DNA of 64,000 bases from Kibdelosporangium banguiense (GTDB taxonomy: Bacteria > Actinomycetota > Actinomycetes > Mycobacteriales > Pseudonocardiaceae), in assembly GCF_017876405.1 (NCBI RefSeq), contig NZ_JAGINW010000001.1, forward strand, positions 2,679,203-2,743,202. Reading direction: 5' to 3'. A program made the position numbers and the translations under genes. The notes below the pieces were generated by a model. That model saw only the letters and a list, made by a program, of their open reading frames with translations. It was not told the origin of the DNA and ran no database searches. Position 1 is the stretch's first letter; every line of letters begins with the position of its first letter. Positions 18,760 to 25,716 of the stretch are shown here, in pieces.

Positions 18760-19054
18760 CGCTCGCCACCGCCGCGGGCATGCAGTCCGCTGTGGTCCAC
18801 CGGCCGGCGAGATGGTTGAACACCGCGATCGCTAGCACCGGCCAAGCCCTGGCCTGCGGCGAGATCACCACAGCGGGGACAGCCGCCGCAGCGGTGAGAA
18901 CAGCGAGAACCACGACCGGAAAGCAGTCGAACAACAGAGCAGCCGCACCCAGCACAAGCGTGCCGGCGATCAGCTCGGCCCAGCCCGCCTGCACAGCGAG
19001 CGGAATCATCAACGCCACGGCCGCAGGCCACAGCCTTTTCGGGCCTGCCGTCAT
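18760..19054 (-). pseudogene. Probable sensor-kinase N-terminal remnant (membrane part only)
   Basis: From ATG 19054 the frame encodes about 98 residues of hydrophobic, multi-span sequence (AVALMIPLAVQAGWAELIAG, LVLGAAALLFDCFPVVVLAV, WPVLAIAVFNHLAGRW). It then runs without homology through the LuxR remnant in the wrong frame. NarL-type two-component operons are commonly ordered kinase then regulator. A single deletion removing the kinase core and the receiver domain would leave exactly this arrangement. Identification as a kinase rests mainly on the adjacent LuxR tail, so it is less certain than that tail. Confidence 0.45.
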
Positions 19055-19071
19055 TTGCCCATGCCAACCAA

Positions 19072-19104
19072 ACGGCTCGTGACCGCCAGGCGGTCACGAG
19101 CCGT
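19072..19104 (-). terminator. Strong hairpin terminator after the L,D-transpeptidase gene
   Basis: ACGGCTCGTGACCGCC and its exact reverse complement are separated by one base (about 16-bp arms), 9 nt past the stop at 19113. On the minus strand the hairpin is followed by a T-rich tail (TTTGGTTGG). It ends the L,D-transpeptidase transcript. Confidence 0.8.
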
Positions 19105-19112
19105 CCCCGCGG

Positions 19113-20315
19113 TCACTGCAGTGCGGACTTGCTCTTCCACTTGTCCCAGCTCACAGCCCAGTCGAAGTAGTCGAACTGGGTGTCGGACATCGGCACGCTG
19201 CTGCCGGTGACCTCGACCGGGTCGCCGATCATCGCGCTGTCGTAGTAGGTCTTGGCGTTGGCCGGCGACAGGTTCGCGCAACCGTGCGACACGTTCCGCT
19301 TGCCCTGGTCCGGGATCGACTTCTCGTAGCCGTGGACGAACTCCCCGTGGTTGGAGAACCGGACGGCCCACGGGACGACGACGTTCTCGTAGTTGTAACG
19401 CTGGTTGGTCATCGAGTACGACGCGTGCTTCTCCATCACGATGTGGATGCCGCTCGGCGTCACCCGGCCCGGGTCGGACTCGAGGCCGTAGCTGGCCGGG
19501 AAGTCGTGCACCACGTTGCCGTTCTGCCGCACGATCAGCCTGTGCGTCTTGGTGTTGGCCTCGACGCGCTGGTCCCGGCCGATGGTGAAGGTCGACGACA
19601 CGTCCTGCTTGCCGTACACGCCGTTGCCGAACGGGGTGCCGTACAGCTTGGCGGTCACCGTGACCTTGGTGTCCGGCTTCCAGTACTCCTTGGGGCGCCA
19701 GTGCACCTCGGAGTCGCCCAGCCACGCCCACGCGCCCTCAGTCGGCACGGAAGTGGTCACGGTCAACGCCTTCTCGACCGCGGCCTTGTCCTTGACCGCG
19801 TTCTTGAAGTCGAGCTTGATCGGCATCGCGACGCCGTATGTCTTGTTGTCACCCACGTTCAGCGTGCCGGTCTCGGTCCGCTTCGGCTTCACCGTGGTGA
19901 ACGAACCGGTGATCGGCAGCTGCTGGCCACCCGTGCCTGCGATGGTGCCCGACCACGTATAGGTCTTGCCGTAGCCGAGCTGTTCGCTCACCGTCCAGGT
20001 CTTCTTGTCCGCCGCCAGCTCGCCCTTGACGGGCTTGCCGTCCGGGTTGCTGAGCTGGACGGTCTCGATCGTGCCGTTCTCGGCCGTGACCTGGGTCTGG
20101 CCGGACGGACTGACATCACCGGCGCCGTTGGCCGGTTGGACGTTCACAGCTGGAACAGGGCCCGCTGCAGCGGGCGCCACAGCCGCGTTCGGCGCCGGCC
20201 CGGGCCCAGGAGCGTTCGGGGAGCTACCACCGTCGCTGCTGCTGCACGCGCCAAGCCCCAGACCTGCCACTACCGCGAGGCTCGCGATCAGTTTGAAACC
20301 ACGTCGATTGGTCAT
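19113..20315 (-). CDS. Lipoprotein L,D-transpeptidase with Ig-like domains
   Basis: A 400-residue precursor. The signal peptide ends at lipobox LGAC near residue 24, followed by an Ala/Pro linker, two Ig-like domains (about 60-260) and a YkuD catalytic domain. The catalytic motif is SHGCANLS with His344 and Cys346, preceded by the conserved HGY. It makes 3-3 cross-links in peptidoglycan on the outer face of the membrane, as in mycobacterial LdtMt2-type enzymes. Start ATG 20315 (MTNRRG) has GGGGGC 8 nt upstream. The in-frame ATGs at 20342 and 20330 have poorer sites. It is transcribed alone, with a strong terminator, and diverges from cspA. Confidence 0.94.
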   Translation of the reverse strand: MTNRRGFKLIASLAVVAGLGLGACSSSDGGSSPNAPGPGPAPNAAVAPAAAGPVPAVNVQPANGAGDVSPSGQTQVTAENGTIETVQLSNPDGKPVKGELAADKKTWTVSEQLGYGKTYTWSGTIAGTGGQQLPITGSFTTVKPKRTETGTLNVGDNKTYGVAMPIKLDFKNAVKDKAAVEKALTVTTSVPTEGAWAWLGDSEVHWRPKEYWKPDTKVTVTAKLYGTPFGNGVYGKQDVSSTFTIGRDQRVEANTKTHRLIVRQNGNVVHDFPASYGLESDPGRVTPSGIHIVMEKHASYSMTNQRYNYENVVVPWAVRFSNHGEFVHGYEKSIPDQGKRNVSHGCANLSPANAKTYYDSAMIGDPVEVTGSSVPMSDTQFDYFDWAVSWDKWKSKSALQ

Positions 20316-20714
20316 AGTTGCTGCCCCCATCTCCACACCCATTCCGACGCAGCGCGGGGTACCGGCGTTGACACGCTGTCACTGTGACTCACATCACACT
20401 TTGGTCCGGAGTTGGGGAGAAGGTCACCAGTCGGCGGATTGTGCCAGGCAGCGCACAGATCAATACGTTCGGTAACAAGGGAGGATCACACGAACGGCCC
20501 AGTGGATAGCGAATTGAGACAGTAGTGCGCCTGGATTGCAGGCGATAGGCTCGTTCTCGCAGGCCGTAAGTTTCTGTGTTCGTGCTCCATCACGCTCGCG
20601 GAACATAAACGCGGGCGTGCTGCTTTCTCGCTGCAGTTGGCGAAGGGCGACGCCCGGGACGGCCCGGGGTTGCACGGTGTAATCCCTTGCTGATCCGGCG
20701 ACGGAGGCAGATGT
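20316..20714. other. Divergent non-coding region between the L,D-transpeptidase and cspA genes
   Basis: 399 bp without a gene. It must hold the promoters of both flanking genes. Immediately before cspA there is a long likely 5' leader, as cold-shock mRNAs usually have. I see no convincing -35/-10 pair or conserved cold box by eye. Confidence 0.5.
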
Positions 20715-20918
20715 ATGGCTCAGGGCACTGTGAAGTGGTTCAACTCGGAAAAGGGGTTCGGCTTCATCGCGGTCGACAGCGGTGAGGCGGACGTCTTCGT
20801 GCATTATTCGGAGATCCAGGGCAAGGGCTTCCGGACGCTCGAGGAGAACCAGCGCGTCGAGTTCGAGGTCGGCCAGGGCACCAAGGGGCCGCAGGCCACG
20901 AACGTACGGCCAATCTGA
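20715..20918 (+). CDS. cspA: Cold-shock protein
   Basis: A 67-residue single cold-shock domain. RNP1 is KGFGFIAV and RNP2 is VFVHYSEI, with the N-terminal [15 protein letters not shown] hallmark. It binds single-stranded RNA/DNA and acts as an RNA chaperone in the cytoplasm. The start ATG has GGAGG 9 nt upstream. Full family length, with a strong hairpin terminator right after it. Actinomycetes carry several paralogues, so the symbol is generic. Confidence 0.96.
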   Translation: MAQGTVKWFNSEKGFGFIAVDSGEADVFVHYSEIQGKGFRTLEENQRVEFEVGQGTKGPQATNVRPI

Positions 20919-20925
20919 CCTGACA

Positions 20926-20968
20926 ACGAAGGGCCCTGGGACGCCAATGATCGTCCGGGGCCCTTCGT
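20926..20968 (+). terminator. Hairpin terminator after cspA
   Basis: ACGAAGGGCCC at 20926-20936 pairs perfectly with GGGCCCTTCGT at 20958-20968, 7 nt past the cspA stop, followed by GTTGTTCT. The T tract is weak, as is usual in actinomycete terminators. Confidence 0.8.
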
Positions 20969-21016
20969 GTTGTTCTCGGGGTTTGCTTTCTCGGGGTTTC
21001 TTTCTCCGGGGATTAA

Positions 21017-21325
21017 TCAGCCCTGCGGGTAGCGCAGCTGCTGTGCCTCCCAGGACAGGCGCTCCATGACCCATTCCTGAGCCAGAGCGTGCGGGGATGT
21101 CTGGCGGTGCGCGGCCAGCTCGCGGAGTTGCTCATTGGCGATGAGGGACAGGCGCAGCTGGTAGACCTCGGCGTTGCCGAAGCGGCGGCCCGAAGCGGTG
21201 GTCTCCACGTCGGCCTCTGGTGCGAGGGCGGCCAGGTAGCTCTCCAGCTCGGCATCGGGAACCAGTTCCTGCGGCTCCGGACGATGCTTGCTGTTGCGAC
21301 TGCGTCCCAGTGATGGCAAAGGCAC
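21017..21325 (-). CDS. Conserved-looking hypothetical protein
   Basis: I do not recognise the family. The C-terminal 75 residues look like a real soluble helical protein (ELESYLAALAPEADVET, RRFGNAEVYQLRLSLIANEQ, REWAxxR-like SPHALAQEWVMERL). This suggests a small DNA-binding or antitoxin-like protein, but no toxin partner is adjacent. The start is uncertain. The frame is open to 21523 but the extra N-terminus has poor composition, so a GTG at 21325 is proposed (about 102 residues). It converges on the cspA terminator. Confidence 0.5.
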   Translation of the reverse strand: MPLPSLGRSRNSKHRPEPQELVPDAELESYLAALAPEADVETTASGRRFGNAEVYQLRLSLIANEQLRELAAHRQTSPHALAQEWVMERLSWEAQQLRYPQG

Positions 21326-21703
21326 CCGGACACGATAACGGTTAGGTTGCGGGAACCTAGCGAGTGTGACCCGCGACACACCGGACGGATGCAACCCCAG
21401 CCCGTCTCGCGCGTCTGTTTCTGCTGGTCTCGACCGAACCCTGGCAAGTCGCGTGTTACGCAACCGACAATGCCTCTCGCGCGTCCTGATCATGAAGAGA
21501 CTCATGGCAGGACCTGGGGCCAACTACTTGCTCACGCTACGTACAAGCCCGGTTGATCACCCTCAACCCTCACCCGATAGAGTGACCCCACACCACAACT
21601 TCACCAATCCCAAGGAACCGCAACCTAAGTCCTCACCTCTTACCCAAAGCCTCTGTTGGTCAAACTCAACTCCCTCGTTGTTGGTCAAGCCAATTAGCGA
21701 CAA

Positions 21704-21756
21704 CGCTGGTCCGTAAGGAACACGCACCGTGGGGGTCTGAGGGCTCGGCCCTCAGA
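21704..21756 (+). repeat. Hairpin repeat, copy B
   Basis: It shares CGCTGGT, AAGGAACACGCACCGTGGGGG and the TCG loop with copies A and C. Its 9-bp stem is TCTGAGGGC/GCCCTCAGA (21736-21756) instead of TTGGGGGGC/GCCCCCCAA. Three stem positions differ and all are compensated on the other arm, so pairing is conserved while sequence is not. Confidence 0.8.
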
Positions 21757-21818
21757 AGTTACAGGGGCTGGCCGATAAGGCCCCGCTTTGAGACGAAGTC
21801 GAAAAGCGGGCATTAAGA

Positions 21819-21851
21819 GGCCCCCGCGCCAGGGGGAGGAACGCGGGGGCC
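21819..21851. terminator. GC-rich hairpin, possible terminator
   Basis: GGCCCCCGCG (21819-21828) pairs exactly with CGCGGGGGCC (21842-21851) around a 13-nt loop. No T tract follows on either strand. The nearest gene that could end here is copZ on the minus strand, about 210 bp away, so its role is uncertain. Confidence 0.45.
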
Positions 21852-22061
21852 GGAGGGGATCTCCACAGGCGCTGACCGGGGGTGTGTCAGCTCCTAGATT
21901 GTTGCATGCTCACCGTTCGGTGGCGAGACGTTCGCGAGCAAAAAATCCGGGTAACTGTTCACCCGATGTTTGCCCGGCTGGTGAACCGGTGTGTCGCCCG
22001 GTTCTTAGCGGTTGACGCCGGCCGAGATTTGCTCGCATTCGGCAAAAGTCTAGAACACGTT

Positions 22062-22280
22062 CTAGCTGACCAGCGCGTATCCGGCTTCTGTGACGGCGGC
22101 TTTGACGGCCGAGGGGTCCAACTGCGCGGAACTGTCAACGGTAACCGCGCCAGTAGTCAGGTCGATGGCCACTTTGGTAACACCGTCAAGTTCCGAGAGT
22201 TCCTCGGTGACTGAGGCCACGCAGTGCTGACAAGTCATGCCCGTGACGGTGTAGGTGGTGCGTGAGGGCAAGGCGAACAT
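22062..22280 (-). CDS. copZ: CopZ-like copper chaperone (heavy-metal-associated domain)
   Basis: A 72-residue single HMA domain with metal site MTCQHC at residues 15-20 and the usual ferredoxin-like pattern (VTEELSELDGVTKVAIDL, AVTEAGYALVS). It carries Cu(I) in the cytoplasm. A CsoR-type palindrome lies just upstream, so copper induction is expected. No copper ATPase or csoR gene is adjacent, so this is a lone chaperone gene. The ATG at 22280 has GAAGGG directly against it, too close for a normal ribosome site, so a leaderless or very short-leader transcript is likely. Confidence 0.93.
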   Translation of the reverse strand: MFALPSRTTYTVTGMTCQHCVASVTEELSELDGVTKVAIDLTTGAVTVDSSAQLDPSAVKAAVTEAGYALVS

Positions 22281-22297
22281 CCCTTCGAGGGCCTAGA

Positions 22298-22312
22298 TAC
22301 CCATAGGGGGTA
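22298..22312 (-). promoter_or_regulatory. CsoR-type copper operator upstream of copZ
   Basis: TACCCATAGGGGGTA, 18 bp before the copZ start. TACCC and GGGTA half-sites around a short G/C centre match known CsoR operators, which are released by Cu(I). The operator would overlap the -10 region of the copZ promoter. Confidence 0.7.
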
Positions 22313-22526
22313 GAGGTAGTTGGCGGGGTTGTGTACACAATACCGTCGACCCGCTCACCCGAATGGCCCTACCCAGAAGTCGGTCCTGCGCCTACTACCC
22401 CGTGCAGCGCGTGCCAAACGTGCCAAAGCAACTACCCACCGTTGTAGGCGGTTCACTCTGCGGGGGGCTGTGTGCAGGGCTTTTCCTCCCATAACCTCAC
22501 GGCCACAGCCGAGCCGGGGAGGCGTC

Positions 22527-22772
22527 ATGAGCGGGTCCCTCGAAGTGCGGAACTTCTTGATCCAGCAAGACACGATGAACGGGGGCAGCGCCGGCTACAA
22601 CGGCGTCCCAGCCCAGCGCAGCGGCGACACATCACGGGTCACCGACGACCAGATACAAAAAGCCCGTCTGGCAGTCGCCCGCGGTGCACTGGACGTCGAG
22701 GACTGCCGACTGCTGCTCGACATGCTCGGCCTGGTCCCAGGCGACGACGGACTGCCACCAGTCAGCCGATAA
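22527..22772 (+). CDS. Small hypothetical actinobacterial protein
   Basis: 81 residues from ATG 22527, which has a good ribosome site (GGGGAGG, 4-5 nt spacing). The frame is open further upstream to 22320 but that part is Arg-rich and unlike protein. The C-terminus (DDQIQKARLAVARGALDVED, CRLLLDMLGLVP) matches a helical tail motif common in small actinobacterial proteins of unknown function. No known domain. It lies alone upstream of the tRNA cluster. Confidence 0.6.
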   Translation: MSGSLEVRNFLIQQDTMNGGSAGYNGVPAQRSGDTSRVTDDQIQKARLAVARGALDVEDCRLLLDMLGLVPGDDGLPPVSR

Positions 22773-22996
22773 CCCCAGAACCTGCCTCCGGACCAGGCTC
22801 AAAGGTGGCCCAGAGTCAGATGTGACGAGGACCACCACCCCGCCCATGGGCCCCAAACGGAGCCCATGGGCGCCAAAACAGCCCAGAAATCAGACGTTTC
22901 CGCAGCTAGCGGCCGTTTGGGTAACCCGTTTTGTAAGGCCCTGGGTCGTGCCCTATGCTTCTCCTTGCTCCCAGGCGAAAGCCAAAGGGACCCGGA

Positions 22997-23069
22997 GCTC
23001 CCATCGTCTAGCGGCCTAGGACTCCGCCCTTTCAAGGCGGCAGCGCGGGTTCGAATCCCGTTGGGAGCA
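22997..23069 (+). tRNA. tRNA-Glu (anticodon UUC)
   Basis: A 73-nt cloverleaf. The acceptor GCTCCCA pairs with TGGGAGC, discriminator A. Anticodon stem CCGCC/GGCGG encloses loop CTTTCAA (TTC). The T arm is CGGG TTCGAAT CCCG. First of a Glu-Asp-Phe cluster. Confidence 0.96.
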
Positions 23070-23111
23070 CGCAGCAAGCAGGCAGTAGGATAGGCAAAGC
23101 AAGACAAGCAA

Positions 23112-23185
23112 GGCCCAGTGGCGCAGTTGGTTAGCGCGTCGCCCTGTCACGGCGAAGGTCGCGGGTTCGAGTCCCGTCTGGGTCG
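23112..23185 (+). tRNA. tRNA-Asp (anticodon GUC)
   Basis: A 74-nt cloverleaf. GGCCCAG pairs with CTGGGTC (one G-T), discriminator G as expected for Asp. Anticodon stem TCGCC/GGCGA with loop CTGTCAC (GTC). It lies 42 nt after tRNA-Glu. Confidence 0.96.
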
Positions 23186-23250
23186 CACACGAAGGTCCGG
23201 CAACACCGCAAGACAAGCCACACCAAGTCTTCAACCAGCCGGACCTTCAC

Positions 23251-23324
23251 GGCCAGGTAGCTCAGTTGGTACGAGCGTCCGCCTGAAAAGCGGAAGGTCG
23301 ACGGTTCGACCCCGTCCCTGGCCA
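23251..23324 (+). tRNA. tRNA-Phe (anticodon GAA)
   Basis: A 74-nt cloverleaf. GGCCAGG pairs with CCTGGCC, discriminator A. Anticodon stem TCCGC/GCGGA with loop CTGAAAA (GAA). Repeat copy C follows 53 nt downstream. Confidence 0.96.
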
Positions 23325-23812
23325 CCTGATTGCGGTTCTTCTGGTCGCTTCGCTCCCCTTTATCAGGTGGAGTTATTTTGGGGGGCCGAGCCCCCCAAGC
23401 CCCCACGGTGCGTGCTCCTTCAGAACCAGCGCCGGTCATTTTTCGTTTGACTAGCATCGGGCGCTGCGCGCCCTCCTTTCAGGCATGAGGCGCGGGCGCC
23501 TCACAGCCTAAGGATTAGGATTTGTTTTCGTAGGCTCACAGGCTTCAATCGTTTGAGTTGCAGCTTGGGTCGTTCAATTCCCGGGGCCCAGCCAGGCTGG
23601 GGCGTCGGCCGAAGGCCTGAAAGGCTCGATTTTATACGGGGTGGAGGCGGCCTTAAGCTTGTCGGCACGGCGGGCCCTTCATGGCTTTGGCCGGGAACCC
23701 CACTTTGATCCTTGGGCCTGCCCTTTAGTCTTGACGCGGTCGCCTCAGGGGTCTCCGTGTCATCGAGCCGTCCCAACCAGCAATACCAAAGCAAAAACCC
23801 GGGAGGGTGGGG
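23325..23812. other. Non-coding stretch after the tRNA cluster
   Basis: 488 bp with no believable gene. It starts with the presumed tRNA transcript tail and repeat copy C. The remainder (23440-23812) is less GC-rich than its surroundings and has no recognisable feature. It looks like degraded sequence. Confidence 0.5.
23378..23431 (-). repeat. Hairpin repeat, copy C
   Basis: On the minus strand it reads CGCTGGTTCTGAAGGAGCAC, then GCACCGTGGGGGC, then the same 9-bp stem as copy A (23378-23398). Relative to tRNA-Phe it lies 53 nt downstream, in the same sense as copy A to tRNA-Lys, and both are preceded by TTATTT. Confidence 0.8.
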
Positions 23813-25123
23813 TTATTGGCGGCGGGAGGTGGGGTCGACTTTGGCGTGGGTGAGGAGGTCGACCATGGTGAAGGTGGCGGGGGATTTCGCGGGCAGGGTT
23901 GGTTTCCAGGTGGGTTGGGCGGCCAGGTAGGAGGTTGGGTCCAGTTGGAGCAGGCCGATGAAGACCTCCCCGACGATGCGGGCGCCTATTCCGGCCAGCG
24001 AGATGCCGTCGCCGAGGGGCAGGTTGAAGAGCGGCGTGGAGATGTGGGTGTCGATCCGCTTGTTCGGGCGCACGTTTCCGTCACCGAAGTTGAAGAACGT
24101 CTGCCAGCCGATGAAGCGGCGGCGTGCGCGCGCCCGGCCGCGGAGATCGACCGGATCGGGCCGGCCTTCGCCGGCTGGGTCGAAGATGAAGCCGAAGAAG
24201 GGGTTGCCGTTGTCGCCAGCGAGGTTCGCGCGGTACGAGGGACGGACCATGCTGTGGCCGAAGCGGTACACCGCGCCCTGGAACTCCACCGGCATGAAGT
24301 GCCGGTAGTGCCTGCGGCCGTGCCGGAGGATGTCCTGGGTCAGGCCGAAGCCGATGAGCTGCGGCAGGAACTCGTTGGCGATGATCCATTGGTAGTGCCA
24401 GATGACGATCCGCTTCGCTTCGGCGAACACGCGATCGGCCGGTGTGCCCTGAGCGCGCACCAGGTCGACGACCCGGTTGTGGAACAACAGGAATGCGGCC
24501 TGCAGTCCGGCGATCATCAGGTTCTCGTCGTTGCGCGGGTCGGCGATGACGGCGACCCGGTCGGAGCGGCGGGGCAGGTCCTCGAACAGGCCGCCGCTCT
24601 CCACCCGGAACTTCACGCGGTCGCCGGGGTCGTAGAGCTCCGGGTTCGCGTTGGGGCCGCCGCCGTACACGGAGTCCAGCGACAGGGTCGGGACGCGGGT
24701 GTTCGGTGACGTTTCCGGCTGCGTCGGCACACCGAGCCGGGAATTGAGGTCGAACGTGAAATCGTGGTCGATGAATTGGCCGAAGAATGTCGTCCCGGCC
24801 GTGTGGAATGGGTTGTCGAGGTTGTTCGGGCTCAGTTCCGGGTTGGTGATCAGCCGGACCGGCCCTTCCTGAAGTGGATCTTTCGCGTCCATCAGCCCGC
24901 CGGGCTTTCCCAGCTCCCGCAAGGCTTCCAGGACGCGCTGGCTGGGTTGGGCGAACGGGGGCAGCTGGAAGATCCGGCCGAAGAACCCGGGTGAGGTGCC
25001 GGGCGGCGCGGTTTGCGCGACGGCCTGGCCCGGCAGCGCGGCAGTGGCCGCTCCGGCGGTGACACCGCCGATGATTCCGCGCCGGGTGAAACGTGCGGGG
25101 TGGCTTTTCTCCGATTCGATCAC
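23813..25123 (-). CDS. Tat-exported animal-type haem peroxidase
   Basis: A 436-residue protein whose N-terminus has a twin-arginine signal (FTRRGIIGGVTAGAATAALP). The body is a cyclooxygenase/myeloperoxidase-type haem peroxidase: distal His120 in GQFIDHDFT, catalytic Arg197 in DPRNDEN, proximal His290 in YRFGHSMVR. It would use hydrogen peroxide to oxidise halides or organic substrates outside the membrane, since Tat export suits a cofactor-containing protein folded in the cytoplasm. It is shorter than animal enzymes and has no extra domains. It stands alone, diverging from the polysaccharide locus. The natural substrate is unknown. Confidence 0.93.
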   Translation of the reverse strand: MIESEKSHPARFTRRGIIGGVTAGAATAALPGQAVAQTAPPGTSPGFFGRIFQLPPFAQPSQRVLEALRELGKPGGLMDAKDPLQEGPVRLITNPELSPNNLDNPFHTAGTTFFGQFIDHDFTFDLNSRLGVPTQPETSPNTRVPTLSLDSVYGGGPNANPELYDPGDRVKFRVESGGLFEDLPRRSDRVAVIADPRNDENLMIAGLQAAFLLFHNRVVDLVRAQGTPADRVFAEAKRIVIWHYQWIIANEFLPQLIGFGLTQDILRHGRRHYRHFMPVEFQGAVYRFGHSMVRPSYRANLAGDNGNPFFGFIFDPAGEGRPDPVDLRGRARARRRFIGWQTFFNFGDGNVRPNKRIDTHISTPLFNLPLGDGISLAGIGARIVGEVFIGLLQLDPTSYLAAQPTWKPTLPAKSPATFTMVDLLTHAKVDPTSRRQ

Positions 25124-25716
25124 ACACGTGAATTGTCCATTTTCGGCGGCGTGCCGCCATGACGAACAGGTCCTGGGCGTGGTCTGCTTCCCCTAGGCGA
25201 CAGGCAGGGCCGGGCGCGGGCGGAGGCGGCCGGGCAGTCCAGGGGGCCGAGTGGACCGTTTATTCCTCCGGCAAATTATTCGGTTTATGCATCGAAGTTG
25301 CGTTCACATTTGACAGTTTGCTAAAGCGCTGCTTGATCGATGGTGAATGTCACCCGGCCGAGTGGAGATCGCCGTTCGACCGAGTGAAATAGCCCGCGTG
25401 GGGGATTGAGATCGAACTGGGTGTGTCGGGAAGCTGGCTGCTGTCGTTCACCAGGATGGCTCAGACCTGCGATGCTGTGTGACCGGTACGACAGACGGCG
25501 TTGGGCCGACCGGGTGAAAAAGCCTGGCGGCGGTCACAGTGAGTCGCTTTTTCACGGGGACCCAGTTGAATGGCCGGGACGGGTCATTCGTAATGTTCAG
25601 ATCGCGGTAACGAGGTTCGAAGATGGAACGACTCCCGGGGTGAGCGGGAGACGATCATCTTTTTCGCTCGCTCCAGCTGCTCGGCCTTCACAGCGTTCGA
25701 CTCAGGAGAGACTTGC
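25124..25716. other. Divergent non-coding region before the polysaccharide locus
   Basis: 593 bp without a gene, including an AT-richer segment at 25255-25345 that holds a TTGACA (25310-25315). The only weak -10 candidate, TTGATC, starts at 25333. A TAACGAGG motif at 25608-25615 also occurs upstream of the second glycosylphosphotransferase gene (50836-50843). A long leader for the first locus transcript is likely. Confidence 0.45.

Larger units (their letters stand above)
21326..22061. other. Long non-coding stretch with repeat copy B and hairpins
   Basis: 736 bp in which no frame looks like a gene. From 21560 to 21700 the sequence is unusually C- and A-rich, with TGTTGGTCAA twice (21654 and 21679). 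Copy B of the hairpin repeat is at 21704-21756. A hairpin of CCGCTTT with AAAGCGG lies near 21784-21809, and a strong GC hairpin at 21819-21851. The stretch 21890-22061 shows nothing recognisable. Confidence 0.5.

Noticed and set aside
22320..22526. Upstream extension of the small protein at 22527
   Set aside because: Arg-rich, unlike protein; the internal ATG has GGGGAGG.
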